Shown here in pieces: positions 19,121-28,150 of a stretch of 64,000 nt of DNA. The stretch's first letter is position 1. Every line of letters starts with the position of its first letter. The stretch covers positions 21,873-85,872 of the forward strand of contig JAFEBI010000009.1 of the NCBI GenBank assembly GCA_018242725.1, given 5' to 3'. This DNA comes from Nitrospira sp. GTDB taxonomy: Bacteria; Nitrospirota; Nitrospiria; Nitrospirales; Nitrospiraceae. A model generated the notes under the pieces. That model was not told the origin of the DNA, did not search any database, and saw only the letters and a program-made list of their open reading frames with translations. The position numbers and the translations under genes were made by a program.

Positions 19121-19837
19121 TTATCCTTCTTGCAGCTGAATCGTCTCGACATGGACTCGGGCGGTACCTTGTTCGACGAACCCGAGTTGTTCGGCTGCCC
19201 CTCGACTTACATCAATGATTCTCTTCCCGGAGTCAGGGTTATGCTGACTGGGAAAGGGGCCACGGTCATTGACTCTCACAATAATCGACCGTCCGTTTTC
19301 GAGGTTCGTCACTTGTACGTGAGTCGGGAGTGGTAAGTACTTATGTGCTGCCGTCAAGCCGTCTGGGTTGAACAGTTCGCCGTTGGCCGTCATGGAGCCG
19401 CCCGGCAGCCGTCTTGTTTCTTCTCCATACCATGAAGCCAAGCCCGTTTCCTCGTAGGTCTGTGCGCTGGCCACCGTCATCGGGATGTAGCGGGAACCGT
19501 TGACGGTATAGGGGGCGGTTTTCACGCGCCCGAGTCGAATCGCTTCTGTGACAGGGAGGCCATCGATGGTTTGGAGCTCGTCCCTGACTAAGGGAGCGTC
19601 CAATGGAGCCCGGACAACTTCAAAGGTGAATTTCCCGACGTAGTAGACAAGCTTGGTTGCCGCTTTCGTGAATTGGTACGTTCCGTGCACGACCCACACC
19701 GTTCCCTTGACGGTGCCCTTGGCGACTCGATAGCCGGTCTTAATCGTTGAGACGGTTGTCTTGAGTACAGAACATGAGGTGAGTGTGAGCATGAAGATGC
19801 TCAGTAGCCAGAGTGGGAATGTGACTCGGACCATCAC
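19121..19837 (-). CDS. rlpA: RlpA-like double-psi beta-barrel lipoprotein
   Basis: A 238-residue lipoprotein with the lipobox LTLTSC (Cys at about 22). Residues ~25-130 are an unrecognised hydrophobic/basic region with repeated TVKGTV-like segments. The C-terminal third is a double-psi beta-barrel of the RlpA type: GLASWYGEE, MTANGELFNPDGLTAAHKYLPL, then VRVNDRGPF and IDVSRGAAEQLGF. RlpA proteins act on denuded septal glycan as lytic transglycosylases, and the barrel's catalytic Asp (VNDRGP) and His (AAHKYLP) are present. No SPOR domain is seen. The gene is convergent with smc, with 109 bp between stops. Confidence 0.85.
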   Translation of the reverse strand: MMVRVTFPLWLLSIFMLTLTSCSVLKTTVSTIKTGYRVAKGTVKGTVWVVHGTYQFTKAATKLVYYVGKFTFEVVRAPLDAPLVRDELQTIDGLPVTEAIRLGRVKTAPYTVNGSRYIPMTVASAQTYEETGLASWYGEETRRLPGGSMTANGELFNPDGLTAAHKYLPLPTHVQVTNLENGRSIIVRVNDRGPFPSQHNPDSGKRIIDVSRGAAEQLGFVEQGTARVHVETIQLQEG

Positions 19838-20087
19838 CCATAATGATGGCCCAGTTTTGTATGTGTGGCAAGGTGGTTCGGCGTAGTTACGTATGGGGAC
19901 TAGCCGAATTGCTCATGGATCTGCTCGCTATGTGGGGTATGAGTGAAGACTGCTGCGAACAAGCGGGGTGAAGTCCCATTAAGATTCCATCGGGAAAGAA
20001 AGATGGTTTTCGTATGGGAGGGCGATAGGTTGGGGTATTCTCTGAGAGGAGCAACAGGGAGATGGTACCGATACCACGGAGGTCATC

Positions 20088-20345
20088 ATGACACCTGTAC
20101 AAGAATCAGTTAGGCGCCCACATCCGCAATCGATCGACGATCTCGCTCGTGCTCAGGTGATCTTGGAAACACTGTGCACTTCCCGTGAGGAGATTGACGG
20201 AACGCTGGTTCGTCAAGATGATGAGGAGAGACAGGAAGCGTTGGATGATCATTCCTTGGCGCCTGCCATGGGAGTGATCAATGGGCTGAAGTTATCGGTG
20301 GTCTTGTGGGCGGCTATCCTCCTGGGTGTTGTGTTGATATGGTGA
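20088..20345 (+). CDS. Small single-span membrane protein, unknown
   Basis: An 85-residue protein with a polar, acidic N-terminal ~60 residues and one C-terminal hydrophobic segment (LKLSVVLWAAILLGVVLIW) ending at the stop, a tail-anchored layout. ACGGAGG lies 8 bp before the ATG, which strongly supports translation. I do not recognise the family. It stands alone between divergent rlpA and the shc operon. Confidence 0.6.
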   Translation: MTPVQESVRRPHPQSIDDLARAQVILETLCTSREEIDGTLVRQDDEERQEALDDHSLAPAMGVINGLKLSVVLWAAILLGVVLIW

Positions 20346-20779
20346 TTCGTTCTCCTGCAGCGGTTTGACGATACATTTTTACAGCGATTTCCTTATTAGA
20401 CTCCTTGTCCTGTCTCGATAGGCTTCTCTCCATAGAGATGGCGGTACGTGCTGGCTCCCTTCAAATACTAATGAGCCTGCGGTGAGGCTTGCGTGAGTTC
20501 CACTGCACGATCTGGGATAGTTCTACTTCGTGCATTACAGAGTTTTCCGACAGCCTGTTCGTCATCACGGTCGTAGCCATACTGTTCTCGATCACCTACA
20601 GGATCTGAATCTGGTGGGTACTTCAGGCACGTCTGTGGCCCTCACGCTTGACTCGATTTTAGGGGTCTGTTATAACGCAGCAGTGCTTGTGTATGTTTTT
20701 CCGAACACCTACAGGGAGACCTGTTGTAGATGAGGGTTTCTTGCCTGCCGATCGCTTTTGTTTTGAGTCCTAACCATTC
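20346..20779. other. Intergenic leader region before shc
   Basis: A 434-bp stretch without a supported gene. It contains the promoter at 20648-20676. The 10-bp word CACCTACAGG occurs twice, at about 20594 and 20706, on either side of that promoter. I see no terminator for the small upstream gene. Confidence 0.5.
20648..20676 (+). promoter_or_regulatory. Strong sigma70-type promoter for the shc operon
   Basis: TTGACT (20648-20653), a 17-bp spacer and TATAAC (20671-20676) form a near-consensus promoter. The start point should be near 20683, leaving a ~97-nt leader before shc. Confidence 0.65.
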
Positions 20780-22963
20780 ATGAACCTCATTAAGGCGCTC
20801 TTCAATCGCCTCTCTGACAGCTTGCTATCCGGGACACCGGGGAGGCTTGACCATGTCACGGAGTTCAATCCCATGGCACCGCTTCGGCTGGTCTCGGAGA
20901 AGCCTGTCGTACTTCCTGCTTTAGATGCGACCACAGGCCGTCGTCCAATCGGTCATGCCGTGGGGCAGCCGGATTCAATCGATGATGCAATCAGGCGGAG
21001 CCAATCATGGTTCTTTGCCCGCCAACATGCTGAGGGATACTGGGTTGCGGAGTTGGAAGCCGATACCACCCTCACCTCCGAATATCTGATGCTTCGTCGT
21101 TTTCTGGATCGAGTGGATCCAAAGCGAGAGGCGATGGCGGTTCGCTATCTCAAGTCGATGCAGCTCCCTGACGGGGGATGGCCCATTTATTATGGAGGGC
21201 CATCAGAGATCAGCGCCTCAGTCAAGGCCTATTTTGCATTGAAGCTGAGCGGTGTCTCGGCAGATGAACCGTTCATGATTCGAGCCAAGGAACGTATTTT
21301 GGCCATGGGAGGAGTGCTCCAGGCCAACGTGTTCACGAAGATCACGCTGGCGTTGTTCGATCAGTATGATTGGGAAGGGGTTCCCCACATGCCTGTGGAG
21401 ATCATGCTGCTTCCCAAGAAGTTCTATTTTAGTATCTATGCGATCTCCTACTGGTCACGGGCGGTCTTGATTCCATTACTGATTGTCTTCGCGCATAGGC
21501 CGGTCTGTCGGATTCCACGCGATCAGGGGATCGACGAGTTGTATTCCGTCCCGCGCGAGGAGGTACGGTATTGGAAGTATCCTCCGTTCAACAAGGATCA
21601 GGCCTGGTTTACCCCGCACAATTTCTTTGTTGCCTTGGATGTGATGTTGAAGTTGTATGACCGCATGCCCATGCGGGCGTTGCGAGAGAAGGCACTGCAC
21701 AAGGCCGCATCCTGGATGGTCGATCACATCAAAGGATCCGGGGGGCTCGGCGCGATCTATCCCGCGATGGCCAATTCCATTATGGCGCTCGAATGTTTGG
21801 GGTATAAGGCCGATGATCCACTCGTCGTCAAAGCCTTGCGAGAGATCGAAGAACTGGAAGTCTATGATTCGGTGATGATAGACGGTGAGTCTGTGCCCAC
21901 CGTGCATTTGCAGCCGTGTTTTTCACCTATTTGGGATACGGCGTTGTTGGCCAATGCATTGATCGAGGCCGGTGTGTCGCAGGATCACCCAGCACTCCAA
22001 AAAGCAGGGCGCTACTTGATGTCCCGTCAAACCAAGACGGTAGGGGACTGGATCATCTCTTCACCGAATGCACAACCGGGTGGGTGGTATTTTCAGTTTG
22101 AGAATGAGCTCTATCCGGATGTCGACGATTCCGCCGTCGTTATCATGGCACTCTCTAAATTGAGGATCCCTGATCAGGAAGGTGAGCTGGACGAGTCCAT
22201 GCGTCGCGGTATGCAGTGGATCCTGGCCATGCAAGGCTCCGACGGCGGATGGGGCGCCTACGATAAAGACAATAACCGAGTGGTCTTCAACTATATTCCG
22301 TTTGCGGATCATAAGGCGCTGTTGGATCCCAGCACGGCTGATCTTGCTGGACGGTGTTTGGAAATGCTCGGTGCATTAGGGTACGACCAGACCCACCCAT
22401 CAGCCGGACCGGCGCTGGCCTTTCTGAAGAAAGAGCAGGAGAAGGACGGAAGCTGGTATGGGCGGTGGGGTGTCAACTACATCTATGGGACATGGTCTGT
22501 GCTGGCTGGGCTGCGTGCCATCGGTGAGGATCTTTCGGCTCCCTATATTCGCCGTGCTGTGTCTTGGCTGGAATCAAAACAGAATCCTGACGGCGGGTGG
22601 GGTGAAACCTGTCTCTCCTACCGAGATGATGGTGATGATCATGGAATAGGGGAGAGTACACCATCTCAAACCGCATGGGCACTCATGGGCCTGATGTCGG
22701 CCGGAGCGATCGACTCCTTCAGCGTGGCGCGCGGCGTGCAGTTCCTCCTTCGGCAGCAAACGAAGGATGGGTCATGGCAGGAGATTGCCCACACCGGTAC
22801 GGGATTCCCTCGTGTCTTTTACCTTCGGTACCATTGGTATTGCCAGTACTTCCCCTTGTGGGCGTTGGCGATGTATCGCAACTTGCGTGCTCGTGGAAAA
22901 ACGCGGGCCGACGAACTGCGCCATCACCTCAAAGGAGCTGACCTCCCTCGGGCCGAGCATTGA
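20780..22963 (+). CDS. shc: Squalene-hopene cyclase
   Basis: A 727-residue terpene cyclase converting squalene to hopene and hopanol at the cytoplasmic face of the inner membrane. Several QW repeats are visible (LPDGGW, SDGGWG, KDGSWYGRWG, PDGGWGE, KDGSW). The catalytic acid motif is D447-V-D449-D450-S451 followed by AVV, where most family members have DxDDTA, so Thr is replaced by Ser. WGVNYIYGTW near 567 is a substrate-pocket element. The length is slightly above the usual 630-680 owing to an N-terminal extension. The next gene, hpnG, starts within its stop codon. Confidence 0.95.
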   Translation: MNLIKALFNRLSDSLLSGTPGRLDHVTEFNPMAPLRLVSEKPVVLPALDATTGRRPIGHAVGQPDSIDDAIRRSQSWFFARQHAEGYWVAELEADTTLTSEYLMLRRFLDRVDPKREAMAVRYLKSMQLPDGGWPIYYGGPSEISASVKAYFALKLSGVSADEPFMIRAKERILAMGGVLQANVFTKITLALFDQYDWEGVPHMPVEIMLLPKKFYFSIYAISYWSRAVLIPLLIVFAHRPVCRIPRDQGIDELYSVPREEVRYWKYPPFNKDQAWFTPHNFFVALDVMLKLYDRMPMRALREKALHKAASWMVDHIKGSGGLGAIYPAMANSIMALECLGYKADDPLVVKALREIEELEVYDSVMIDGESVPTVHLQPCFSPIWDTALLANALIEAGVSQDHPALQKAGRYLMSRQTKTVGDWIISSPNAQPGGWYFQFENELYPDVDDSAVVIMALSKLRIPDQEGELDESMRRGMQWILAMQGSDGGWGAYDKDNNRVVFNYIPFADHKALLDPSTADLAGRCLEMLGALGYDQTHPSAGPALAFLKKEQEKDGSWYGRWGVNYIYGTWSVLAGLRAIGEDLSAPYIRRAVSWLESKQNPDGGWGETCLSYRDDGDDHGIGESTPSQTAWALMGLMSAGAIDSFSVARGVQFLLRQQTKDGSWQEIAHTGTGFPRVFYLRYHWYCQYFPLWALAMYRNLRARGKTRADELRHHLKGADLPRAEH

Positions 22964-23787
22964 CCCCCGCCGGTCCTTTCTCTTCATTGTCTTTGAATGG
23001 GCAGCAGAGCACACGTATAGCTATCTTTGCTGCGACACTATGGGAAATGAGGGCGATACGGTCGGCCTTCCCTCCTGTGGTTGGACGAACTGTCGGTGGA
23101 ATTCATGCTCTTGTACATATTGCCGGGAATCAAGAATATTGGTTGATTCAGACCGGTGTCGGTCCGGAAAAGGCACGGCAATGCGCTGCCCGGTTGCTTG
23201 ATAGCCAATCCTTCTCTCTCATGATCTCCACAGGGTTCGCCTGCGCCCTAATTGCGGTCGATATCGGCGCGCTATTAGTTGGGCATGAGGTGGTGTACAG
23301 CGGTGGGGAGGGCACGGGGTTCATACCGCCGATCAGTGTGCCAGGCGAAGAGCAGGATCGTATAGTCGAGTACGCTCAGGCCATAATGCCGAAGGTGCAT
23401 ATGGGTCGGTTTGTCTCAACGGATCATGTGATCTGGAGCGCTCGGGAAAAGCGAGCGTTTGCAGACAAGACACAAGCGATCGGCCTTGATATGGAGAGCG
23501 CAGCCTTGGCGGTCGAAGCACATCGAGTCCGTACGCCGTTTATCATTATTCGAACGGTCTCGGATCTTCTCGATGAAGATCTTCCGCTTGACTTCAATCT
23601 CTTTCTCAGGCCCACTGGGTGGCTCAGAGGGATTGGGAGCGTGCTGGCGGCTCCGTCATGTCTCTTGAAGCTTGGTCGGCTTCGTCGGCAGAGTGTGGAC
23701 GCGGCAGAAGCGTTGACCGTTTTTTTTAGGCGGTATGCGGCGACAAGGGCTCATCAAAGACAAGAGGGTGCGGCGACACCGATGTGA
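22960..23787 (+). CDS. hpnG: Hopanoid-associated nucleoside phosphorylase HpnG
   Basis: A 275-residue PNP/UDP-family phosphorylase. HpnG releases adenine from adenosylhopane to give phosphoribosyl-hopane. Family elements visible are IAIFAATLWEM at the N-terminus, VHIAGNQEYWLIQTGVGPEKA, ISTGFACAL, and the nucleoside-binding GLDMESAALAVEA at ~175-187, followed by a late Asp in VRTPFIIIRTVSDLLDED. The start appears to be TTG at 22960, overlapping the shc stop as TTGA. Its fusion in one operon with shc and its partner hpnH at 46324 support the assignment. Confidence 0.87.
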   Translation: MTPAGPFSSLSLNGQQSTRIAIFAATLWEMRAIRSAFPPVVGRTVGGIHALVHIAGNQEYWLIQTGVGPEKARQCAARLLDSQSFSLMISTGFACALIAVDIGALLVGHEVVYSGGEGTGFIPPISVPGEEQDRIVEYAQAIMPKVHMGRFVSTDHVIWSAREKRAFADKTQAIGLDMESAALAVEAHRVRTPFIIIRTVSDLLDEDLPLDFNLFLRPTGWLRGIGSVLAAPSCLLKLGRLRRQSVDAAEALTVFFRRYAATRAHQRQEGAATPM

Positions 23788-23789
23788 CT

Positions 23790-24563
23790 ATGAAATTTCT
23801 TGAAGCGCTAGGCCGCTGGGCGCTCACATCCGTGGCCGAAATGGGTCGCATGCTGATTTTCGTGCTGTCGGCCTTTGGCTGGTTGGCGCGTCCTCCGTTT
23901 CGCGCCATTCAAACCATCAAACAACTGCATTTTATCGGCTATAAATCAACGTTTGTCGTCGTGCTGACCGCGACCTTCACAGGCATGGTGCTGGCGCTGC
24001 AGGGGTATCATACGTTGCGGAAGTTCGGATCGGAGGGGCTGCTTGGAGCCGCCGTGGCGGTCAGCATGATTCGCGAGTTGGGGCCGGTGTTGGCTGCGCT
24101 GATGGTGACGGCGAGAGCTGGGTCGGCCATGACGGCGGAGATCGGAATCATGCGGATCACGGAACAGATCGATGCCCTCGATACCATGGCCGTCAATCCG
24201 CTCCAATACCTGATTGCGCCAAAATTGGTCGCCGGGTTGATCGGTGTGCCGCTCTTGGTCGCGATTTTTGACGTCGTGGGAATTTACGGTGGCCATGTCG
24301 TGGGAGTGGAGCTGCTTGGCGTGAATGCCGGGACCTATTGGAATTCCATAGAGTCTGCGGTTGAGTGGAAGGATGTCTACGGGGGCATTCTGAAATCCAT
24401 CAGCTTCGGGCTGATTATCAGCTGGGTGTGTTGTTATAAGGGGTTCTTTACCAAAATGAGTGCCGAAGGGCTGGGCAACGCCACGACCGAAGCGGTCGTG
24501 CTGTCGTCGGTCCTCATTCTCGTGTGGGACTATTTTTTGACCGCCCTGCTCTTTAATCTCTAG
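23790..24563 (+). CDS. mlaE: MlaE-type phospholipid ABC permease
   Basis: A 257-residue inner-membrane permease with about five hydrophobic segments. The central motif ELGPVLAALMVTARAGSAMTAEIGIMRITEQIDAL is the hallmark of the MlaE/Ttg2B family. It pairs with MlaF (ATPase) and MlaD (MCE protein) for lipid transport between inner and outer membranes. The start may also be the GTG at 23784, which overlaps the hpnG stop. Lying directly behind hopanoid genes, it could carry hopanoids or glycerophospholipids; this is inferred. Confidence 0.92.
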   Translation: MKFLEALGRWALTSVAEMGRMLIFVLSAFGWLARPPFRAIQTIKQLHFIGYKSTFVVVLTATFTGMVLALQGYHTLRKFGSEGLLGAAVAVSMIRELGPVLAALMVTARAGSAMTAEIGIMRITEQIDALDTMAVNPLQYLIAPKLVAGLIGVPLLVAIFDVVGIYGGHVVGVELLGVNAGTYWNSIESAVEWKDVYGGILKSISFGLIISWVCCYKGFFTKMSAEGLGNATTEAVVLSSVLILVWDYFLTALLFNL

Positions 24564-24565
24564 CT

Positions 24566-25324
24566 ATGTTGAAACTCGTCGGGGTGACGAAGACATTGGG
24601 CGGGCAACCGGTCTTGAGAGGCGTCGATCTGACGGTGCCGCAAGGCAAACTCACGACAATCATCGGTCGCAGTGGAGAAGGCAAGAGTGTCCTGCTGAAG
24701 CACATGATCGGTTTGCTCCAGCCTGATTCTGGAGAAGTGTGGGTCGACGATGTCGAGATTTCGCGACTTCGAGGGCATGCGCTGAACGAGGTGCGCAAGC
24801 GGTTTGCAATGTTGTTCCAGGGAGCCGCGCTGTTTGATTCGCTGACGGTGTTTGAAAATGTCGCCTTCCCTCTACGGGAAAAGCTCCGCTTGAAAGGACA
24901 GGACGTGACGAGTCGGGTCGAGGAAAAGCTCGAGCAAGTCGGCTTGAGCGGGATGGGACATAAGTTTCCGGCTGAATTGAGCGGAGGCATGCGCAAGCGT
25001 GCAGGGTTGGCACGCGCGTTGGTGATGCAGCCGGAGATCATGCTGTTCGATGAGCCGACAACGGGGCTTGATCCGCTCATGGCCAAGTCGATTCATGACC
25101 TGATTATGAGCATGCAACGGAGGTTTAGGTTTACCGCCGTGATGGTGAGTCATGAAATTCCGGAAATCTTTGGGATTTCTGATTACGTAGCGATCTTGAA
25201 GCAGGGGAAGATCGCGGCGATGGCCGAACCGTCTGAGTTTCTACGAACCACTGATCCTGAAATCAAGGAATTCATTTCGGTGGGAGGGACGGTGCTGATG
25301 GCAAACCCCGGTTCCGCAAGCTAA
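24566..25324 (+). CDS. mlaF: MlaF-type ATP-binding protein
   Basis: A 252-residue ABC ATPase energising MlaE. Walker A GRSGEGKSV at ~34-42, signature LSGGMRKRAGLARALV, Walker B IMLFDEPTTGLDP and the H-loop SHEIPEIF are intact. Phe-Gln-Gly in MLFQGAALFDSLTVFENVAFPL is typical of Mla/Ttg2A ATPases. Only 2 bp separate it from mlaE. No mlaB (STAS protein) follows. Confidence 0.93.
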   Translation: MLKLVGVTKTLGGQPVLRGVDLTVPQGKLTTIIGRSGEGKSVLLKHMIGLLQPDSGEVWVDDVEISRLRGHALNEVRKRFAMLFQGAALFDSLTVFENVAFPLREKLRLKGQDVTSRVEEKLEQVGLSGMGHKFPAELSGGMRKRAGLARALVMQPEIMLFDEPTTGLDPLMAKSIHDLIMSMQRRFRFTAVMVSHEIPEIFGISDYVAILKQGKIAAMAEPSEFLRTTDPEIKEFISVGGTVLMANPGSAS

Positions 25325-25338
25325 AGGAGTGTGTTGTG

Positions 25339-25782
25339 ATGGAGAAGGCCAAACTAGAGGTGATTGTCGGCATATTCGTGTTGATAGGAATCATCTCGTT
25401 GGGGTATCTCTCAATCAAGCTGGGGAAATTGGAACTGATCGGTGGAGATCTCTACGAGGTTGATGCGCTGTTCAATTCCGCGACAGGGTTGAAATCCGGA
25501 GCGGCTGTGGAAATCGCCGGCGTTGAAGTCGGGCGAGTCAAGGCGATCAGCCTCAAAGAGGATCGAGCACTCGTGCGCTTGGGGTTGCACAATGGGACGA
25601 AGCTGTACTCCGATACCATTGCCTCGATTAAGACGCGAGGGATCATCGGTGAAAAATACTTGAATCTGTCGCCGGGCGGAGGAGGCGATCCGTTGAACCC
25701 GGGTGATACCATTCGCGATACGGAATCCGGCCTCGACTTGGAGGAAGTGGTCAGCCAATTTGTACACGGGAAAGTCAATTAA
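25339..25782 (+). CDS. mlaD: MlaD-type MCE substrate-binding protein
   Basis: A 147-residue protein with one N-terminal membrane span (VIVGIFVLIGIISLGYLSIKL) and a single MCE domain (VDALFNSATGLKSGAAVEIAGVEVGRVKAI). It should form the hexameric periplasmic ring that receives lipid from MlaEF. AAAGGAG precedes two possible starts, GTG 25336 and ATG 25339. The length matches single-MCE MlaD proteins. The C-terminal tail after GDTIRDTESGLDLEEVVSQ is short. Confidence 0.92.
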   Translation: MEKAKLEVIVGIFVLIGIISLGYLSIKLGKLELIGGDLYEVDALFNSATGLKSGAAVEIAGVEVGRVKAISLKEDRALVRLGLHNGTKLYSDTIASIKTRGIIGEKYLNLSPGGGGDPLNPGDTIRDTESGLDLEEVVSQFVHGKVN

Positions 25783-25850
25783 CGAAAGCCCGATGAGTGA
25801 ATCTTTGCACGGGGAGTGGGGTGTCGAATCAAAGGGATAAAGGTGGAGAA

Positions 25851-26492
25851 ATGGCGATAATGAAGGGATGGAATTGTGCGACCGCGCTCCGTTGGCCGGT
25901 CATACTGTGCCTGTTCTTGGTGATGCTGTTTGTGGTGATGCCGGTTCCGAGTGATGCGGGGGCTCCCACGACAGCCATGAAGGCGACCATCGATGAAGTG
26001 CTCCGTATTGTACGAGATAAAGAACTCAAACAGCCGGCGAAAGCCGACGCGCGTCGACACATGCTTGAATCCGTGGTGGCGGCGAGATTTGACTATACGG
26101 AGATGTCTCGGCGGGCTCTTGGCGCTCCATGGAATCAGCTGGAGGACCAACAGAAGCAGGAGTTTGTCGATCTATTCCGAACATTGTTGACGAATTCGTA
26201 TGCGGATAAGATCGAAACCTATTCCGGTGAAGGTGTGGAGTACCTCAATGAGCGCATCGAGAAGGAGTACGCCGAAGTTCGGACCAAGGTGCTCTCCGGG
26301 AAAACCGAAATTCCCTTGGATTATCGTTTGATCAATAAAGCCGATGAGTGGCGGGTCTACGATGTCGTCGTGGACAACGTCAGTTTGGTGAATAACTACC
26401 GGGGGCAGTTTACGAAAATTCTTCGTGCTTCTTCTTACGCAGACCTTGTCGACCAGCTCCGCAAGAAATCAGACAAGCTCAAGGCACCATAG
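25851..26492 (+). CDS. mlaC: MlaC-type periplasmic lipid carrier
   Basis: A 213-residue secreted protein with a signal peptide (hydrophobic PVILCLFLVMLFVVMPVPSDA). The mature protein matches MlaC/Ttg2D: DEVLRIVRDKELK, a conserved RRHMLESVVAARFDYTEMSRRALG stretch, and ending YRGQFTKILRASSYADLVDQLRKK. MlaC shuttles lipid through the periplasm. AGGTGGAGAA lies just before ATG 25851. A ~70-bp gap separates it from mlaD. Confidence 0.92.
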   Translation: MAIMKGWNCATALRWPVILCLFLVMLFVVMPVPSDAGAPTTAMKATIDEVLRIVRDKELKQPAKADARRHMLESVVAARFDYTEMSRRALGAPWNQLEDQQKQEFVDLFRTLLTNSYADKIETYSGEGVEYLNERIEKEYAEVRTKVLSGKTEIPLDYRLINKADEWRVYDVVVDNVSLVNNYRGQFTKILRASSYADLVDQLRKKSDKLKAP

Positions 26493-26508
26493 CACCGGTT
26501 CTGAAGTG

Positions 26509-27720
26509 ATGACGACGTGTATGCGTAGCCTTGTGAGTAGCTTTGTCGGTGCACTGTGCATGATCTTTTGCGTTGCGCCTCTGAATCAGGCTCAGGCGGA
26601 AGTGAAGTTTTTCCCAATTCCCGCCATCAGTACCAGTAAAAACGACGGAAGCGATTTCGGGTTGATCGTGCCGGCCCTCTTCACGGGGCCGGATGGTGAT
26701 CTGAAGTATCTGGTCGCTCCAATGGTGGTGCACAACTCGTACGTCGGCACGCGTGGAACGATCAATCTATTTCGCTATGAGCCGGGCGGAAAGGAGCTTC
26801 GAGGAATCGCGTCCTGGTCGGAACGGATCGAGCGCAAGTTCTTGTTGAGCTACGTTGATCCTGGATTCAGTGATGGTCGATACAGCATCGGGTTCAGCGC
26901 CATGCATTTCAAGAACGCCACCATGCGTTTTTTTGGGCTGGGGCCGACGACCGCCAAAGCAGACCAAACGAATTACACGGCTTCTGAGACCAGGCTCAAT
27001 TGGAAGTTCGGGGTGTATGCCAACGAGGTCACGCAAATTGCGGTCAGCCAGCGCTTGCGACATATGCAATCAATCCAACAGGGGGCTGCGGATTTATTCC
27101 CGTTTTCCGGAACGCTGTTTCCGGACGCTCCTGGTATGGGGGGGGCAACGATTTTAGGGCAACGCATCAGTTTTCATTATGATACGCGTAATAATCTCGT
27201 GACACCGACCGATGGCATGGCGGTCACGGCCTATGCCGAGCTGAACTATAACTTCAAAAACAGCGAGCATCCGCTCTATTCTCGGTATGGGCTCGATGTG
27301 AAGAAGATGTTTGCCAGTGAATCCAAACGGGCCATTCTGGTTGTTCATGGGGAACTACAAGCAACGATCGGAACGGACGTGCCATTTTTCGAGCAGAGCT
27401 CGCTCGGTGGACAGAATTCATTGCGCGGTTTTGGCGTGGATCGATACATCGACAAACAGATGATCGCGTTCAGTGTCGAAGAGCGAATCCATATCCTGCG
27501 AGCGCGTCTCGCCGGGGTTATGGCGGATTTTGAGATTGCGCCGTTTATCGATACGGGACAGGTGTTCAATTCGTTCAAGAACGTCAGCTTCAAAGACTAT
27601 CGTATTACCCCGGGTATCGGGTTTCGGGGAATTATTCGTCCGAACGTCGTAGGGCGAATCGATTATGGCTTCAGCAAGGAAGGGGGAGCCATTTTTGCGG
27701 GACTTGATTTTCCATATTAG
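26509..27720 (+). CDS. BamA/D15-like outer-membrane beta-barrel protein
   Basis: A 404-residue predicted outer-membrane protein. It begins with a signal peptide ending near AQA|EVKFF and lacks an obvious POTRA array. The rest has alternating beta-strand pattern. The C-terminal half has the D15/surface-antigen signatures SLGGQNSLRGFGVDRYIDKQ and, at the end, GFRGIIRPNVVGRIDYGFSKEGG. The protein ends with Phe-Pro-Tyr, whose aromatic tail suits Bam insertion. It sits 16 bp after mlaC, where MlaA would be expected, so it may be the outer-membrane acceptor. That role is inferred. Confidence 0.72.
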   Translation: MTTCMRSLVSSFVGALCMIFCVAPLNQAQAEVKFFPIPAISTSKNDGSDFGLIVPALFTGPDGDLKYLVAPMVVHNSYVGTRGTINLFRYEPGGKELRGIASWSERIERKFLLSYVDPGFSDGRYSIGFSAMHFKNATMRFFGLGPTTAKADQTNYTASETRLNWKFGVYANEVTQIAVSQRLRHMQSIQQGAADLFPFSGTLFPDAPGMGGATILGQRISFHYDTRNNLVTPTDGMAVTAYAELNYNFKNSEHPLYSRYGLDVKKMFASESKRAILVVHGELQATIGTDVPFFEQSSLGGQNSLRGFGVDRYIDKQMIAFSVEERIHILRARLAGVMADFEIAPFIDTGQVFNSFKNVSFKDYRITPGIGFRGIIRPNVVGRIDYGFSKEGGAIFAGLDFPY

Positions 27721-28150
27721 CGAGCTGGCGCAAACCTCTTCCAGCTCCCGTATGCAGATGCGACGTCAGTGTACATGAGGTCGGATCCGCATAGTCTGTG
27801 GGATATACTCAATATGGCGTCCGGTAAGGTTTCTACCCGTTGAAATGTAGTGCCTCACTTGTATGATGCGTGGAGCCTCTCCTGAACCTCTGAACTGAGA
27901 GAGTACAAAGCTCAAGAATCTTTTGGCATCTTGTCCTTATGAGTCGGGAGTGATCGACGACTTCATCTAGAGGTCGTGCCACTGATGGTGTGAGCGGTAT
28001 CGGCTGTCCGCGTGCCTTCCGTAAGTGCTTGACTTCATGTGGTTCCTGTGTGAAACTTCACGGAAATCCGCTCCTGGAATTATGTGAAAGGTAGCGTATC
28101 CCTGCCAAAGGCGGTGAGCCTCAATGGTAGACAAACGAAGGAGAGTACTC
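27721..28150. other. Intergenic region between mla block and dxs
   Basis: A 430-bp gap without a supported gene. It starts with a hairpin (27722-27747). A TTGACT at 28029-28034 has only a weak -10 (GAAACT) at 17 bp. Nothing else is recognised. Confidence 0.5.
27722..27747 (+). terminator. Hairpin after the shc-mla operon
   Basis: GAGCTGG and CCAGCTC form a 7-bp perfect stem with a 12-nt loop, right after the stop of the beta-barrel gene. There is no T-run, so an intrinsic terminator is only possible. Confidence 0.35.

Noticed and set aside
20530..20733. 67-codon open frame before shc
   Set aside because: No ribosome binding site; it covers the shc promoter, and composition is not protein-like.
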